A DNA stretch of 64,000 nt from JANMCE01 sp963791625 (GCA_963791625.1 CAWBTA010000006.1:1426001-1490000); one strand, 5' to 3'. Numbered from the stretch's first letter, positions 8,224 to 18,124 are shown. A program made the numbers and translations. Notes: generated by a model not told the origin, from the sequence alone.

Positions 8224-9103
8224 TTACGCCCCGTCCGGCGAGCGGCCCGGTCGGGTCGACACCGTCAAAATCACGGCCATGACGAGGAGTACATCGGTGA
8301 AGGCGGCCAGCGACACCCACGGCATGGTCTGCACGTCAGCCCGAAGGTAACTGGAGAAGTCCGCTGGAGGGGTAAGTAGCGGCCAGAGGACCAGGATGTT
8401 TCGGACCAAGCGGTAGGCGATCGCGGAAAAGAACTCCGAAGCCGAACATCACCACCAGATCGCCGGACGGAAGGTGATAGCCGTAGTGAGACAACGCAAA
8501 CAGGCCGGCCGCGAACAAGGCTGCGGGCAACGCACCGAGCGCCTCCTCCAGTCGGCCCTGGATGAAGCCGAAGAAGAACACGGCCTCGAATAGCCCGACC
8601 GTAACCGAGAGGGCAAGGAGTGGGACCCACTTCCCCGCTGCCGGCAATGAGCGATGATGCAACGTCATCAGAAACTGCATGATCCCAAAGACAGCGGCAA
8701 GCGCTGCGGTCAGCGAGAGGCGATCTCCGGTAAGGCCAAGCGTGGCGAGCGGCCGATGACGATGCCAAACGGTGTAGGTCACCGGCCCAGCCACCCCAAC
8801 CAGCAACGTGCCCGCAAGGGCGAGCAGCATGGCGCCGCCGCGTTCGGTTGGCGTCACCATGAATGCTGCGCGGAGCCCGCTGGTGACCACGATGAAGAGG
8901 ATGACGATCACTGCGAAGTCACGGGTGTCGGGCTTCCACGCTCCCCACCGCACGCCCGGAGGCGGGTGATCCCACTCGAAGCGAACGACAAACAGCGCAG
9001 CGAGCGGCACCATCCACCCGAAAGTTTGCGGGCTGAGCAACTTCAGCAGGCTGAGGCCGGCCAACACAAACACCACCCACGACCGCGACCAGAGCGACCT
9101 CAA
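8224..9103 (-). CDS. CPBP-family intramembrane protease-like protein, interrupted by one frameshift
   Basis: A hydrophobic protein with about seven predicted membrane spans. It carries CPBP/Abi (Rce1-like) features: a glutamate motif (LFEAVFFFGFIQGRLEEALG) in place of EExxxR and a His motif (LSHYGYHLPSGD). The last span and tail (LVRNILVLWPLL to the TAA) lie in another frame. Removing one C at the plus-strand GG, 8427-8428, joins them as GVLFAIAYRLVRN. The open frame begins at a TTG (9103). An upstream ATG stretch in another frame (SDRGSTGHELSADKP) suggests the true start may be farther out with one more indel. Substrate unknown. The first catalytic Glu of EE is Ala here, so activity is uncertain. 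Confidence 0.6.
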
Positions 9104-9317
9104 CCGGCTTATCGGCGCTCAACTCGTGTCCCGTTGATCCTCGGTCAGACATCACGGGGCTCATTGCCACCGCCGGCTTCGGCACACGGGCCATAGTGAA
9201 CAAGACCGACAGCACATTCCCCCATCCAACGGCATGAATGAGGACGGAACAGTGGCCGAGGGTCCCGACCAGATCCCTACGAAGGACGCCCCAAGAACCG
9301 ACCAAAGTCCCTGGACA

Positions 9318-11753
9318 TCACAGCGCCAGCAGGATTTCCGAGAGTGGACGAGCCGGCGAGTAGTAGAAGCCCTGAATGAAACGAAAGCCGAGCTCGCGCA
9401 CCTGCCGGAGTTGTTCGATCGTTTCCACTCCCTCGGCCACCACGCTGAGATTCAGAGTTCGGGCGAGATGCACCACCGCTTCGGTGATGGCCCGCTCGGT
9501 GGTGCCCCGTTCGAGGCGCGACACAAAAGACCGATCGACCTTCACCGTTGCGAGCGGCAGGTCACGAAGATGCGCGAGGGAGCTGTACCCGGTGCCGAAG
9601 TCATCAAGCGCGAGGACGAAACCAAGGGAGTGCAGTTCGCGCAGCGCCGCCATGGCCCGCTCCCCTGCTTCGAACGCCGTGCTCTCGGTGATCTCAATGC
9701 AGAAGTCCGCTGGAGACATGCTGTGACGCGTCACGGTGTCCATGATCTCTCGAACGAACGATGATTGGACGATGCTCAGCGCCGAGAAATTGCAGGACAT
9801 CAGCAACGTTCGGTCGGGTCGCATACGACGCAGCGTGGCGGCGGCCTGGCTGGAGAGCTCGAAGGCTTTGCGATCGAGTTCCCACACCAGGCCGGAGCTG
9901 TTGGCCGCATCCAGGAAGCTGTCGGGGCCGACGAGCGCGCCATCCACCAGGCGGCAACGGGCCAGTGCTTCAAAGCCAACCGTGTCACCATTATCGGAAT
10001 CGATGATCGGCTGGAAGTGCATCACCAGACCGCCACGGTCGAGCGCGTTGCGCAGCATTTCGTGCTGGCGCTGTTCTTCGTCGGCAGCAAGCGCGAGATG
10101 GTCATCGAACAACTCGACGCGGTTGCGACCGCGGGCCTTGGCCGCGTAGAGGGCAATGTCGGCCTGACGCAGCAACGTGTCTTCATCGATCTCGCCGGTC
10201 ACCCCGACTTCGGATAGGGCCAGCCCAACCGACGCTGTCAAAGCAAGGTGCGTATCACCGACGACGAATGGGGCGCGCATGACGGCTCGAAGCCGCTCGG
10301 CAATCGCGCTGGCCTCGGTCGGTAGGGCCAGACCATTGAGTACGGCGATAAACTCATCGCCTCCGAGGCGCGCGAGGAAGTGTTCGCCGGCCAGTTCGGT
10401 AAGCAGGCGGCGTGCAGCGTCGCGCACGACCGCGTCCCCGGAACGATGGCCGAAGGTGTCGTTGACCAGTTTGAAACCATCCAGATCGATGAAGCACACC
10501 CCGACCAGACCGTCGTGCTGTCGCTCGGAGAGCCAGACCAGATGGTCGTGCAACTGGCGGCGATTCGGCAGACCGGTGAGCTGGTCGTGCAGGGCGCGGT
10601 CACGTAACTCGCGTTCAGCCACGAGCATCTCAGTGACGTCGTGATACCCAACGACGGCACCCAGTTGCGCTCCGCCGGTTCCAACCACAGGCTGCCCGCT
10701 GACGCGGACATGGCGCACACGACCTTCGCTCACCACGCTCATATGTTCATCGATCAGACGCTCACCCCTCACCACCCGCGCCACCGGATGCGCTTCGATT
10801 TCCAGCGCAGTGCCATCGGCGTCGAGAACGAGAAAGGACTCGAGGGTGAGGTCGCGAGCTGGTAGGTCGGTTTCCACGCCGTGCATGAGGCGCGCCGCCT
10901 GGTTCACGAGGGTAGGCACGCCGAAACGATCGGTGGCCACAATGCCGTCGTGCAGCTGGTCGAGCACCGCGGACAGCAGGCCACGCTCGTGACCGAGTTC
11001 TTCGGCCAGTTCGTGGTTGCGATCATCACTTCGGATCGATAACACGACGCCACCGATGCGAGGGTCGTGGGAGTAGTCGTTTCCGGTCACCTCGACCCGA
11101 TAGATGTCTCCGGAGGCGTGCATAATGCGGAGGTCGACCCGATAGACCTCGCGGCCACCGGCCAATCGCGACAGCCCCTCAAGCGCAACTTCGAGATCGT
11201 CAGGGTGGAGAAGATCAATGGCATTGGTGCCCACCAGCTCGATCGGTGTTCGTCCGAACTGATTCCCGACCGCACGGTTGGCGAACAGTACGCGAAAGTC
11301 CGAGTCGATGACAAGTACCGCGTCCCGAAGGCCATCCAGGATCGTGTCGGGCGCGAGCACATCGGACGGCTGCGCTTGCTCGTACACCAACTCGCTGATG
11401 AGCCGAGCGACGCCGTGCAGCGCGTCAACTGAACCAGCCGCAATCTCGCTGGTAAGGGTGAGAGCCGCAACCAGTGCGCCGCTGTGATCTCTTACAGCGA
11501 AGGTGGCACCCTCCGGGGTGGCGACGTGAGATGGTCCGGCGGCATTGATCAGATCCCGCTCGGCGCCGGTGAACGGTCTCGGCTGCAAAATCGATCGAGT
11601 CAGCGACGCGACAACGGATGCCCGGTTGTCATGCATGACCACGATCTCAGCCGGCGCTTTGGCCAACGTGCCGGCAATGCGGACGAGTTCCATCAGCCGC
11701 GGATGCGCGGCGAGGCGCGACCGACTACCGAGGGAGAAGTCAATCGCGGTCAT
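9318..11753 (-). CDS. GAF/PAS-PAS-GGDEF-EAL cyclic-di-GMP turnover protein
   Basis: A soluble protein of 811 aa with no membrane segment. A GAF-like N-terminus (about 20-120) is followed by PAS (135-245), a second PAS (262-375), GGDEF (385-550) and EAL (565-811). The cyclase motif LGGDEF (464-468) is intact. An RxxD inhibitory site is not seen at the usual place upstream. The phosphodiesterase residues also look intact: FEAL (E595), CNFS, EITES, LDDFGTGYSS, KVDRSF, AEGVE and QGFYYS. It can therefore both make and degrade cyclic-di-GMP, with PAS/GAF inputs setting the balance. It appears monocistronic and targets are unknown. Confidence 0.93.
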   Translation of the reverse strand: MTAIDFSLGSRSRLAAHPRLMELVRIAGTLAKAPAEIVVMHDNRASVVASLTRSILQPRPFTGAERDLINAAGPSHVATPEGATFAVRDHSGALVAALTLTSEIAAGSVDALHGVARLISELVYEQAQPSDVLAPDTILDGLRDAVLVIDSDFRVLFANRAVGNQFGRTPIELVGTNAIDLLHPDDLEVALEGLSRLAGGREVYRVDLRIMHASGDIYRVEVTGNDYSHDPRIGGVVLSIRSDDRNHELAEELGHERGLLSAVLDQLHDGIVATDRFGVPTLVNQAARLMHGVETDLPARDLTLESFLVLDADGTALEIEAHPVARVVRGERLIDEHMSVVSEGRVRHVRVSGQPVVGTGGAQLGAVVGYHDVTEMLVAERELRDRALHDQLTGLPNRRQLHDHLVWLSERQHDGLVGVCFIDLDGFKLVNDTFGHRSGDAVVRDAARRLLTELAGEHFLARLGGDEFIAVLNGLALPTEASAIAERLRAVMRAPFVVGDTHLALTASVGLALSEVGVTGEIDEDTLLRQADIALYAAKARGRNRVELFDDHLALAADEEQRQHEMLRNALDRGGLVMHFQPIIDSDNGDTVGFEALARCRLVDGALVGPDSFLDAANSSGLVWELDRKAFELSSQAAATLRRMRPDRTLLMSCNFSALSIVQSSFVREIMDTVTRHSMSPADFCIEITESTAFEAGERAMAALRELHSLGFVLALDDFGTGYSSLAHLRDLPLATVKVDRSFVSRLERGTTERAITEAVVHLARTLNLSVVAEGVETIEQLRQVRELGFRFIQGFYYSPARPLSEILLAL

Positions 11754-11928
11754 AGCTGGTTATCGGAACCGTTTGGGCAACGTATGAACTCATTTCGCAG
11801 TCTTGAGCCAGTCCAGAATCCGACAACAACGCATCGTCTCCCTAAGAAAGATAGTAGCGACTCTCAGTAGCGTCGACAGCGTACAGCGGTCGGTGATCAA
11901 GGTCAGACGACCGTCACCGCTCATCGCC

Positions 11929-11964
11929 AAAAACGAAGGTGACCAAGACCGAAGCCTTGGTCAC
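11929..11964 (-). terminator. Rho-independent terminator downstream of tRNA-Leu
   Basis: Read on the minus strand, GTGACCAAG pairs perfectly with CTTGGTCAC (9 bp) around an 8-base loop, and a TTTTT run follows shortly. It lies just past the 3' end of the tRNA and would end the secG-tRNA transcript. Confidence 0.8.
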
Positions 11965-11969
11965 ATTTG

Positions 11970-12053
11970 TGTCGACGGGGGGACTTGAACCCCCACGGGA
12001 TTTCTCCCACTAGCACCTCAAGCTAGCGCGTATGCCTATTCCGCCACATCGAC
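11970..12053 (-). tRNA. tRNA-Leu (anticodon GAG)
   Basis: An 84-nt class II tRNA. The acceptor stem pairs GTCGATG with CGTCGAC, the anticodon stem is CTAGC/GCTAG around the loop TTGAGGT (anticodon GAG), there is a variable arm TGGGAGAAATCCC, and the T arm reads GGGGGTTCAAGTCCCCC. The 3' CCA is not encoded; A is the discriminator base. It sits just after secG, a placement common in actinobacteria, and shares the downstream terminator. Confidence 0.95.
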
Positions 12054-12094
12054 GTGGACTGTTTGTAGCGCTGAGATCTTACCCGCAGGCACGC

Positions 12095-12331
12095 TCAGTC
12101 AAGCAAGAGACCGAGCGAGACCGCCGTGAAGATCCAGATCAGCGCAAAGATCGTGGTAATGCGATTGAGGTTCTTCTCGGCTGCCGTGGAACCCATACCG
12201 GCCCCGCCACCGCCACCGAACATGTCGGACAGGCCGCCACCCCGACCGGAGTGCAGCAGGATGCCACCAATCATGCCTACAAGCGAAGCCATGTTGATGA
12301 CGGCCACAATGATCTTCACGACGTTACGCAC
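12095..12331 (-). CDS. secG: Preprotein translocase subunit SecG
   Basis: A 78-aa protein with two membrane helices (VVKIIVAVINMASLVGMIGG and ITTIFALIWIFTAVSLGLLL). They are joined by the family's cytosolic loop HSGRGGGLSDMFGGGGG. SecG assists SecYE during protein export. The likely start is the GTG at 12331; a GTG at 12322 is also possible. In related genomes secG directly follows tpiA. Here the opp transporter genes separate them. tRNA-Leu follows on the same strand. Confidence 0.9.
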   Translation of the reverse strand: MRNVVKIIVAVINMASLVGMIGGILLHSGRGGGLSDMFGGGGGAGMGSTAAEKNLNRITTIFALIWIFTAVSLGLLLD

Positions 12332-12381
12332 GGGGGAAGACTCTATCAGTACAGAGCCAGAGAGCGTGGTGACGAATGCTC

Positions 12382-13368
12382 TTAGACGACGGCCACGACC
12401 GTTGGGAAGTGACAGGCCACTTCGTGCCCAAGCCCGGAGGTTGCCAGAATCGGCTCCTCCCGCGAGCAGATTTCCTGCGCAATCGGACATCGGGTGCGGA
12501 AGCGGCAGCCCGACGGCGGGTTGGCGGGGCTGGGCACGTCGCCCTGCAAGATAATGCGCTTGCGCGCCCGCTCGGCCCGTGGGTCGGGCAGCGGTACAGC
12601 AGACAGGAGCGCCTGTGTGTACGGATGAGATGGACGCTGGTAGAGGTCTTCGGCATCACCGATCTCAACGATCTTGCCGAGATACATGACGGCCACTCGG
12701 TCGGAAATGTGGCGGACCACGCCGAGGTCGTGGGCGATGAAGACGTATGCCAGCCCAAGCTCGTCCTGAAGGTCTTCGAGTAGGTTGACGACGCCAGCCT
12801 GGATGGACACGTCAAGAGCCGACACGGGCTCGTCGAGCACCAACAGATCGGGCTCGACCGCAAGGGCGCGGGCGATGCCGATGCGCTGACGCTGGCCGCC
12901 GGAGAACTCATGCGGGAAACGGTTGACGTGCTCGGGGTTCAGGCCGACAACGGCCATAAGGTCCTTGACTCGATCCACCTCCCTTCCCTTGTGGAGGCCG
13001 TGAATCTTCATGGGTTCACTGACGATTGCCTGCACTGACATCTTGGGGTTCAACGACGCATATGGGTCCTGAAAGACCAGCTGCATGTGACGACGCGCTT
13101 CACGCAACTTGCCCGGATCGGCACCCACGATCTCAAGACCTTGGAAGAGAACCGACCCCGACGTGGCCGGAATCAGACCCAAGATGGAGCGGCCAGCGGT
13201 TGACTTCCCACACCCACTCTCGCCAACCAGGCCGAGCGTCTGGCCCTTGCCAACCTGAAAGCTGATATCGGAAACGGCCTGGATGATGCCGGTCTGGCGG
13301 CGCAGCAAACCTGATCGAATCGGGAAGTGCTTCACCAAGTGCTGCACTGTGAGTACTGCCTCGGTCAC
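12382..13368 (-). CDS. oppF: Oligopeptide ABC transporter ATP-binding protein OppF
   Basis: A 328-aa ABC ATPase. It has Walker A GESGCGKST (about residue 49), signature EFSGGQRQRIGIARAL, Walker B LLVLDEP and the H-loop AHDLGV. The C-terminal Opp/Dpp extension carries the Cys cluster RTRCPIAQEIC...ACHF that often binds an Fe-S cluster. It pairs with OppD to power peptide import. The GTG start overlaps the OppD stop (GTGA), and it is the last of five consecutive opp genes. Opp versus Dpp substrate range cannot be told from sequence. Confidence 0.9.
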   Translation of the reverse strand: MTEAVLTVQHLVKHFPIRSGLLRRQTGIIQAVSDISFQVGKGQTLGLVGESGCGKSTAGRSILGLIPATSGSVLFQGLEIVGADPGKLREARRHMQLVFQDPYASLNPKMSVQAIVSEPMKIHGLHKGREVDRVKDLMAVVGLNPEHVNRFPHEFSGGQRQRIGIARALAVEPDLLVLDEPVSALDVSIQAGVVNLLEDLQDELGLAYVFIAHDLGVVRHISDRVAVMYLGKIVEIGDAEDLYQRPSHPYTQALLSAVPLPDPRAERARKRIILQGDVPSPANPPSGCRFRTRCPIAQEICSREEPILATSGLGHEVACHFPTVVAVV

Positions 13369-14372
13369 AGTGCTACCTCTTTGGTCATGAGCTCATCAGC
13401 GAAGTGGCAGGCGGAAGCATGAGCGAAACCAACGCTGTGCATCTCCGGCCGAGCGAGATCGCACGTGCCAGGTTTGGCATCCGGGCAGCGAGGGTTGAAC
13501 GCGCAACCCGGCGGAAGAAAGACGAGCGACGGGGGTTGACCCTTGATGCGATGCAACCGGTGACCGGTCGTATTGCCGTCCACACGCGGAAGCGAGGCCA
13601 GAAGCCCTTGCGTGTACGGATGACCAGACCGGTAGAACACGTCGTCGACACTGCCGAGTTCGACTTGGCGACCGGCGTACATCACCATGACTCTGTCGGC
13701 TACCCCGGCAATCACGCCGAGGTCATGAGTTATCAGCAGCAGCGAGCTGCTGGTGCGCTCCTGAATACGCTCGAACACCTCCATCACCTGAGCCTGAATA
13801 GTCACGTCGAGCGCAGTAGTCGGCTCATCGGCAATGAGCACATCAGGCTCATTCGCGATACTCATGGCGATCATGGCCCGTTGACGCATACCGCCCGAGA
13901 ACTCGTGCGGATACTGATCCACACGGCGACCCGGTTCGGGGATACCCACGATGTCGAGAAGCTCCACGACCCGTTCTCGGGCCTGTGCCGCGGTGATCTT
14001 GTCATCGTGCACCTGTATGGCTTCGGTGATCTGCTTGCCGATAGTCATCACCGGATTGAGCGAGGCCAATGCGTCCTGGAAGACCATGGCGATCTTGTTC
14101 CCGCGGTACGAGCGCAGTTCGCTCTCGGGGCGGCCGAGAATCGACTGACCTCGGAACAGGACGTCACCGCTGATTTTGGCCGTCTTCGGCAACAGCCCCA
14201 GAATGGCCATCGAGCTCACGCTCTTGCCCGACCCGGACTCGCCCACGATGCCGAGCGTCTCGCCCGCCGTCAGGTCGTAGCTGACGTTGTCGACGGCCTT
14301 GAGTACGCCGTCGTCGGTGGTGAACTCAACGCAGAGATTCTGGACCGATAGCACCACTTCGTTGGGAGCCAT
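13365..14372 (-). CDS. oppD: Oligopeptide ABC transporter ATP-binding protein OppD
   Basis: A 335-aa ABC ATPase with Walker A GESGSGKS, signature EFSGGMRQRAMIAMSI, Walker B VLIADEPTTALD and THDLGV. The C-terminal extension CAFNPRCPDAKPGTC is typical of OppD/DppD. It forms the heterodimeric motor with OppF. Its ATG overlaps the OppC stop by one base (TGATG), indicating coupled translation. Confidence 0.92.
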   Translation of the reverse strand: MAPNEVVLSVQNLCVEFTTDDGVLKAVDNVSYDLTAGETLGIVGESGSGKSVSSMAILGLLPKTAKISGDVLFRGQSILGRPESELRSYRGNKIAMVFQDALASLNPVMTIGKQITEAIQVHDDKITAAQARERVVELLDIVGIPEPGRRVDQYPHEFSGGMRQRAMIAMSIANEPDVLIADEPTTALDVTIQAQVMEVFERIQERTSSSLLLITHDLGVIAGVADRVMVMYAGRQVELGSVDDVFYRSGHPYTQGLLASLPRVDGNTTGHRLHRIKGQPPSLVFLPPGCAFNPRCPDAKPGTCDLARPEMHSVGFAHASACHFADELMTKEVAL

Positions 14373-15286
14373 CAGTGCTTCGCCTGCGGGTCGGTGGCGT
14401 CACGCAGACCATCGCCAAGGAAGTTGACGGCCAGGGTAACAAGGATGATGAGGAGCCCGGGAAAGTACAGAAGATACGCCTTGGTTGCGATGGATTCTTT
14501 GCCATCGGCCAACAGCTTTCCCCATGACGTCTTTGGTGCTTGTACACCGAAGCCAAGGTAGGAAAGCGTCGACTCAGCGATGATGGCGGCGGCGACGGAC
14601 AACGAGGCATTCACCATGATGGGGCCGACCAGGTTCGGAATGATGTGCCGAAGAATGATGCGAGTATGCGAGCAGCCGATGGCTCTTGCCGCTTCCACAA
14701 ACTCCTTCTCCTTGAGTGACAGCACCTGTCCACGAACGATGCGGGCGATGCCCATCCAGCCGAGCCCAGCGAGCACAAGGATGATGGTGCGGTCGGAGCC
14801 GCCGAACTTCTTGAGCGCAATGGCCAGGACGGCCAGCGCCGGCAGCAGCAGGAACAGGTCGGTGAAGCGCATCAGGATCTGGTCGGCCAGCTTGCCGAAG
14901 TAGCCGGCTATGGCACCCGTAATCGTGCCCAGCACGGTGGAGATGACCGAGACGAACAAGCCAATCTTCAGCGAGATCTGACCGGCGTACAGGCAAGTGG
15001 TGAGGTAATCCCGACCGACCAGGTCGACACCAAACAAGTGTTTCCTGCTGGGTGGAGCCGGATCGGCCAACAGGTCGGACACGTTTTTATAGGGGGCAAC
15101 CCACTTGGCTCCGAAACAGCACACCACCAAGATGGTCAGAAGCACGAGACCGAACATGGCGAGCCGATGGCGGAAGAAGCGCCGACGGAACAGTTGCCAT
15201 TGCGTTCGGGCAACCGGTGAGGCGCCTTGAATGAGCGCCGTCTCATCGCTTCCTACGGCAATAGCCTCTTGCATTTCGGCGGTCAT
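14372..15286 (-). CDS. oppC: Oligopeptide ABC transporter permease OppC
   Basis: A 304-aa inner-membrane permease. The N-terminal cytosolic segment and first span (LAMFGLVLLTILVVCCFGA) are followed by the DppC/OppC periplasmic motif HLFGVDLVGRDYL. The EAA loop EAARAIGCSHTRIILRHIIPN contacts the ATPases. The ATG at 15286 overlaps the OppB stop (ATGA), so the in-frame upstream extension to 15376 is not used. Confidence 0.92.
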   Translation of the reverse strand: MTAEMQEAIAVGSDETALIQGASPVARTQWQLFRRRFFRHRLAMFGLVLLTILVVCCFGAKWVAPYKNVSDLLADPAPPSRKHLFGVDLVGRDYLTTCLYAGQISLKIGLFVSVISTVLGTITGAIAGYFGKLADQILMRFTDLFLLLPALAVLAIALKKFGGSDRTIILVLAGLGWMGIARIVRGQVLSLKEKEFVEAARAIGCSHTRIILRHIIPNLVGPIMVNASLSVAAAIIAESTLSYLGFGVQAPKTSWGKLLADGKESIATKAYLLYFPGLLIILVTLAVNFLGDGLRDATDPQAKH

Positions 15287-16251
15287 GCGAGCCTCACTCG
15301 TGGATCGAGCACGCTGTAAAGCATGTCGGCAATCAGGTTGAAGAGAATCACGAAGACGCCCGTCACGAGCATCCACGCCAGCACGACGTAGACGTCACCG
15401 TTGATGAGTGCGTCGATAAAGAGTCGGCCCATTCCCGGAATCGAAAAGATCGACTCCGTGATGATCAGGCCGCCGAACAGTGCGCCCGTTTGAGTAGCCA
15501 CGTCGGTGACAAGTGGTATGAGCGCGTTACGGAAGGCATGGCGAAACACGACCTTGCGTCGGGGTACGCCCTTCGCTCGAGCGGTTCGGATGAAGTCGCT
15601 CGACAAGATGTCGAGCATCGACGCTCGCTGAAAGCGGCTCCACTGCGCAATGAGCTGCACGGTGAGCGTGAGCACCGGTAGCACGAGATGCCGCAGATAG
15701 TCGAGATTGATGCCCTTCATGTCGGTGCTATGCAGGCCAATGAAGAAGAGAAATGGTCTGTCCAGATTGAACTTCTGCTTGATGAACACGCCGAAGACCT
15801 GGATGAGAATCAGACCGAACCAGAACGGCGGCATAGCCACGCCGATGTACGAAAGCCCGGTGAACACGTAGTCGGGAACCGAGTACTGCTTCACCGCAGA
15901 AAACACGCCAATTGATACGGCCACGATCAGGGCGAGCAAGACGCCCCACACAATGAGCTGCATGGTGAAACCCAACGCTCGACTGATCATTGGCCCCACG
16001 TCGTCGCCGGTGCGGGTACTGATACCAAAGTCACCTCGTATGAAGCGACCGAACCACTTGACGTACTGGACCGGTATCGCGTCGTTGAGGCCGTACCGAA
16101 CTCGGGCTCGTTCGAGCGCGGTCGGGTCCTTGAGTTGCCGAAACTTCACGGTCGGGTCGAACGTGAGCCGCACGGCAACGAAGACAACGAACGATGCCAC
16201 CAAGAGCACCGGTACTGAGTACAACACTCGGCGTGCGATGTAACTGAGCAC
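15283..16251 (-). CDS. oppB: Oligopeptide ABC transporter permease OppB
   Basis: A 322-aa permease with six predicted spans. It opens with IARRVLYSVPVLLVASFVV, as OppB/DppB proteins do, and has the EAA-loop region RTARAKGVPRRKVVFRHAFR. It forms the membrane channel with OppC. A hairpin separates it from oppA, so its expression probably depends on partial read-through from the oppA promoter. Confidence 0.92.
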   Translation of the reverse strand: MLSYIARRVLYSVPVLLVASFVVFVAVRLTFDPTVKFRQLKDPTALERARVRYGLNDAIPVQYVKWFGRFIRGDFGISTRTGDDVGPMISRALGFTMQLIVWGVLLALIVAVSIGVFSAVKQYSVPDYVFTGLSYIGVAMPPFWFGLILIQVFGVFIKQKFNLDRPFLFFIGLHSTDMKGINLDYLRHLVLPVLTLTVQLIAQWSRFQRASMLDILSSDFIRTARAKGVPRRKVVFRHAFRNALIPLVTDVATQTGALFGGLIITESIFSIPGMGRLFIDALINGDVYVVLAWMLVTGVFVILFNLIADMLYSVLDPRVRLA

Positions 16252-16297
16252 TACCCCGACCTTCCCCCCACTAGGTTCCGCAACACTACAACGTTCG

Positions 16298-16334
16298 AAA
16301 AGGGGAGCCCGACAACCGTCGGACTCCCCTTTTA
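16298..16334 (-). terminator. Intra-operon attenuating hairpin between oppA and oppB
   Basis: AAAAGGGGAGTCCGAC pairs with GTCGGGCTCCCCTTTT on the minus strand, with one mismatch; it is GC-rich with a TTTT end. It lies 20 bases after the oppA stop and before oppB. This is the usual way a binding protein is made in excess over its permease. Confidence 0.8.
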
Positions 16335-16354
16335 CATCTCTGACAGCAGCCTGA

Positions 16355-18124
16355 TTACTTGGCCACGGTCCAGGTGTTCATATTCCAGAACGGTCCGAGC
16401 ACGGCGTTGTCGGAGGGACCGGTGACCTTCTTGCTCCACAACATGATGTTGGGAAGCGGGTCGAGGGGGATCGAGGTGGCATCGGCGGCGATCAGCTTGT
16501 CGATTTCCTTCGAGATAACGATGCGCTTTGTCTCGTCGAGCTCGGCGTCGGAAGCGGCAAGCTTCTCGTCGAGACCAGCGATCTTGGTGCGGGTCCAGTT
16601 GGTGCCGCTCTGCTTGTTCGCGTCCGACGGGATGTTCGCGGAGTTGAACAGGCTGGAGAGGCTCGGTAACGGGAAGGTAGCAACCTGGGCGTAGATCGCT
16701 GTTTGGTAATCACCAGCGGGAAGGATCTTGCCGAACAAGTCGCCGGCTGGGGCGTTTTCGACCTTCATTTCGAAACCGGCTTCCTTGAACAGCTGAATAA
16801 GGATTTCCTGGGTGAGTTCACGACGCTTGTTGCCTGCGGTGGTACGCAGAGCGAAGGAAGCTCGGTCGGCACCCTTGGCCCAGATGCCGTCGGCACCCTT
16901 GGCGTAACCAGCGCCCTTCATCAGCGCTTCAACCTTCGTGAGGTCCTTCTTGTAGACATCGAAGTCGGTACCCGAGAACTTGCTGATGATCGGCGGGTTG
17001 AAGCTGTGCACGGCCTGCTTCACACCGATGCCACCGAACAACTTGTTCACGACAGCGTCACGATCAATGGAGTACGCAAGCGCTTGGCGGACTTCCTTCA
17101 CATCGAACGGGGCCTTGGCGTTGTTGATCCAGATGGCCTCGACCGAGCCGGTGTTGCCCGTAAAGAAGTTGTTACCCTCAACACCGGCTGAGATGGCGTC
17201 AATCACGGCCACCTGCGGCTGCGGGTAGATAACCGACACTTCGCCGGCCTTGTAGGCCTGGAACTCAGCTGCGGTATCAGGCAGGAACTTGAAGACGACC
17301 TTCGACAGCTTGGGCTTGTCGCCCCAGTACTTGTCGTTCGGGATGAGGGTGATGGCCACGCCCTTCTCCCACTTGTCGATAATCCAAGGTCCACCCGAGA
17401 ACTTATAGCCGTCCTTCATTTCGGCGTTGCGGTCCTTGCCAGCCAGCGTCTTGCTGGGCATGAGGCCGTAGCTGCCGCCGAAGAGACCCTTCCAGTCGGC
17501 GTAGATCTCCTTGAACGTCACGACCGCGGTGTCGGGGGCGGTGGCGTCAACCGATTCGATCTTGTTGTAGCCAGTGGGGTCGTAGACGTCCTTGGCATCA
17601 GGGCCGGCGATCTGCTCGAACATGTACTTGAAGTCGGCTGAGGTGATGGGATCTCCCGTAGACCAGACGGCCTTCGGGTTGATCTTGTAGGTCACGACCT
17701 GCTTGGGCGTGGTGACCAACGTGGGCTCGCCAACCAGGATGCTGGACGGCTTGGGCGAATACACGCCGCCTTCGTTCACGACGTCGAACGCTCGGGGCAA
17801 GGTGCCAACGGTCATCATCCAGTAACCCCAGGACGAACCGCCGCAGCTATTGATGACGTCAGCGCAGTCGGGCTCCTGCTCGGCACCAATGCTGAGCGTG
17901 CCGCCGGCATCACCGGCGGGAGCGGGGGTGGTGGCTGTCGCTGCGGTGGTCGGTGCGGCGGTGCTGGCGGCGCCAGCCGTCGTTGCGGTTGACGCTGCGG
18001 TGGTAGCTCCACCTGCTGCGGTCGTGGACGATGTTGTCTTGCTACTGCTGCCGCATGCAGCGGCCACCAGTGAGGCACCAAGCAGCACTGCTGCGAGCTT
18101 GGCACCTGTTGAAGATCTCTTCAC
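16355..18124 (-). CDS. oppA: Oligopeptide-binding lipoprotein OppA (SBP_bac_5)
   Basis: A 589-aa extracellular solute-binding protein. The signal peptide ends in the lipobox VAAAC, with lipidated Cys24. A Ser/Thr/Ala-rich linker of about 45 residues follows, then the family-5 binding fold with PNDKYWGDKPKLSKVVFKFL and RQALAYSIDRDAVV. It delivers peptides to OppBC. The start is a GTG with GAGAGGAG eight bases upstream. The 145-base leader before it contains a small hairpin, CCTGT-acg-ACAGG, at 18167-18179. It is first in the opp operon. Confidence 0.93.
   Translation of the reverse strand: MKRSSTGAKLAAVLLGASLVAAACGSSSKTTSSTTAAGGATTAASTATTAGAASTAAPTTAATATTPAPAGDAGGTLSIGAEQEPDCADVINSCGGSSWGYWMMTVGTLPRAFDVVNEGGVYSPKPSSILVGEPTLVTTPKQVVTYKINPKAVWSTGDPITSADFKYMFEQIAGPDAKDVYDPTGYNKIESVDATAPDTAVVTFKEIYADWKGLFGGSYGLMPSKTLAGKDRNAEMKDGYKFSGGPWIIDKWEKGVAITLIPNDKYWGDKPKLSKVVFKFLPDTAAEFQAYKAGEVSVIYPQPQVAVIDAISAGVEGNNFFTGNTGSVEAIWINNAKAPFDVKEVRQALAYSIDRDAVVNKLFGGIGVKQAVHSFNPPIISKFSGTDFDVYKKDLTKVEALMKGAGYAKGADGIWAKGADRASFALRTTAGNKRRELTQEILIQLFKEAGFEMKVENAPAGDLFGKILPAGDYQTAIYAQVATFPLPSLSSLFNSANIPSDANKQSGTNWTRTKIAGLDEKLAASDAELDETKRIVISKEIDKLIAADATSIPLDPLPNIMLWSKKVTGPSDNAVLGPFWNMNTWTVAK

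Noticed and set aside
9104..9317. Possible small gene between the CPBP gene and the GGDEF-EAL gene
   Set aside because: No frame has a start with ribosome site plus family resemblance. Part of it may be the misread N-terminus of the CPBP protein.
17880..18060. Ala/Thr-rich stretch as a satellite repeat
   Set aside because: It is the low-complexity linker after the OppA lipobox.
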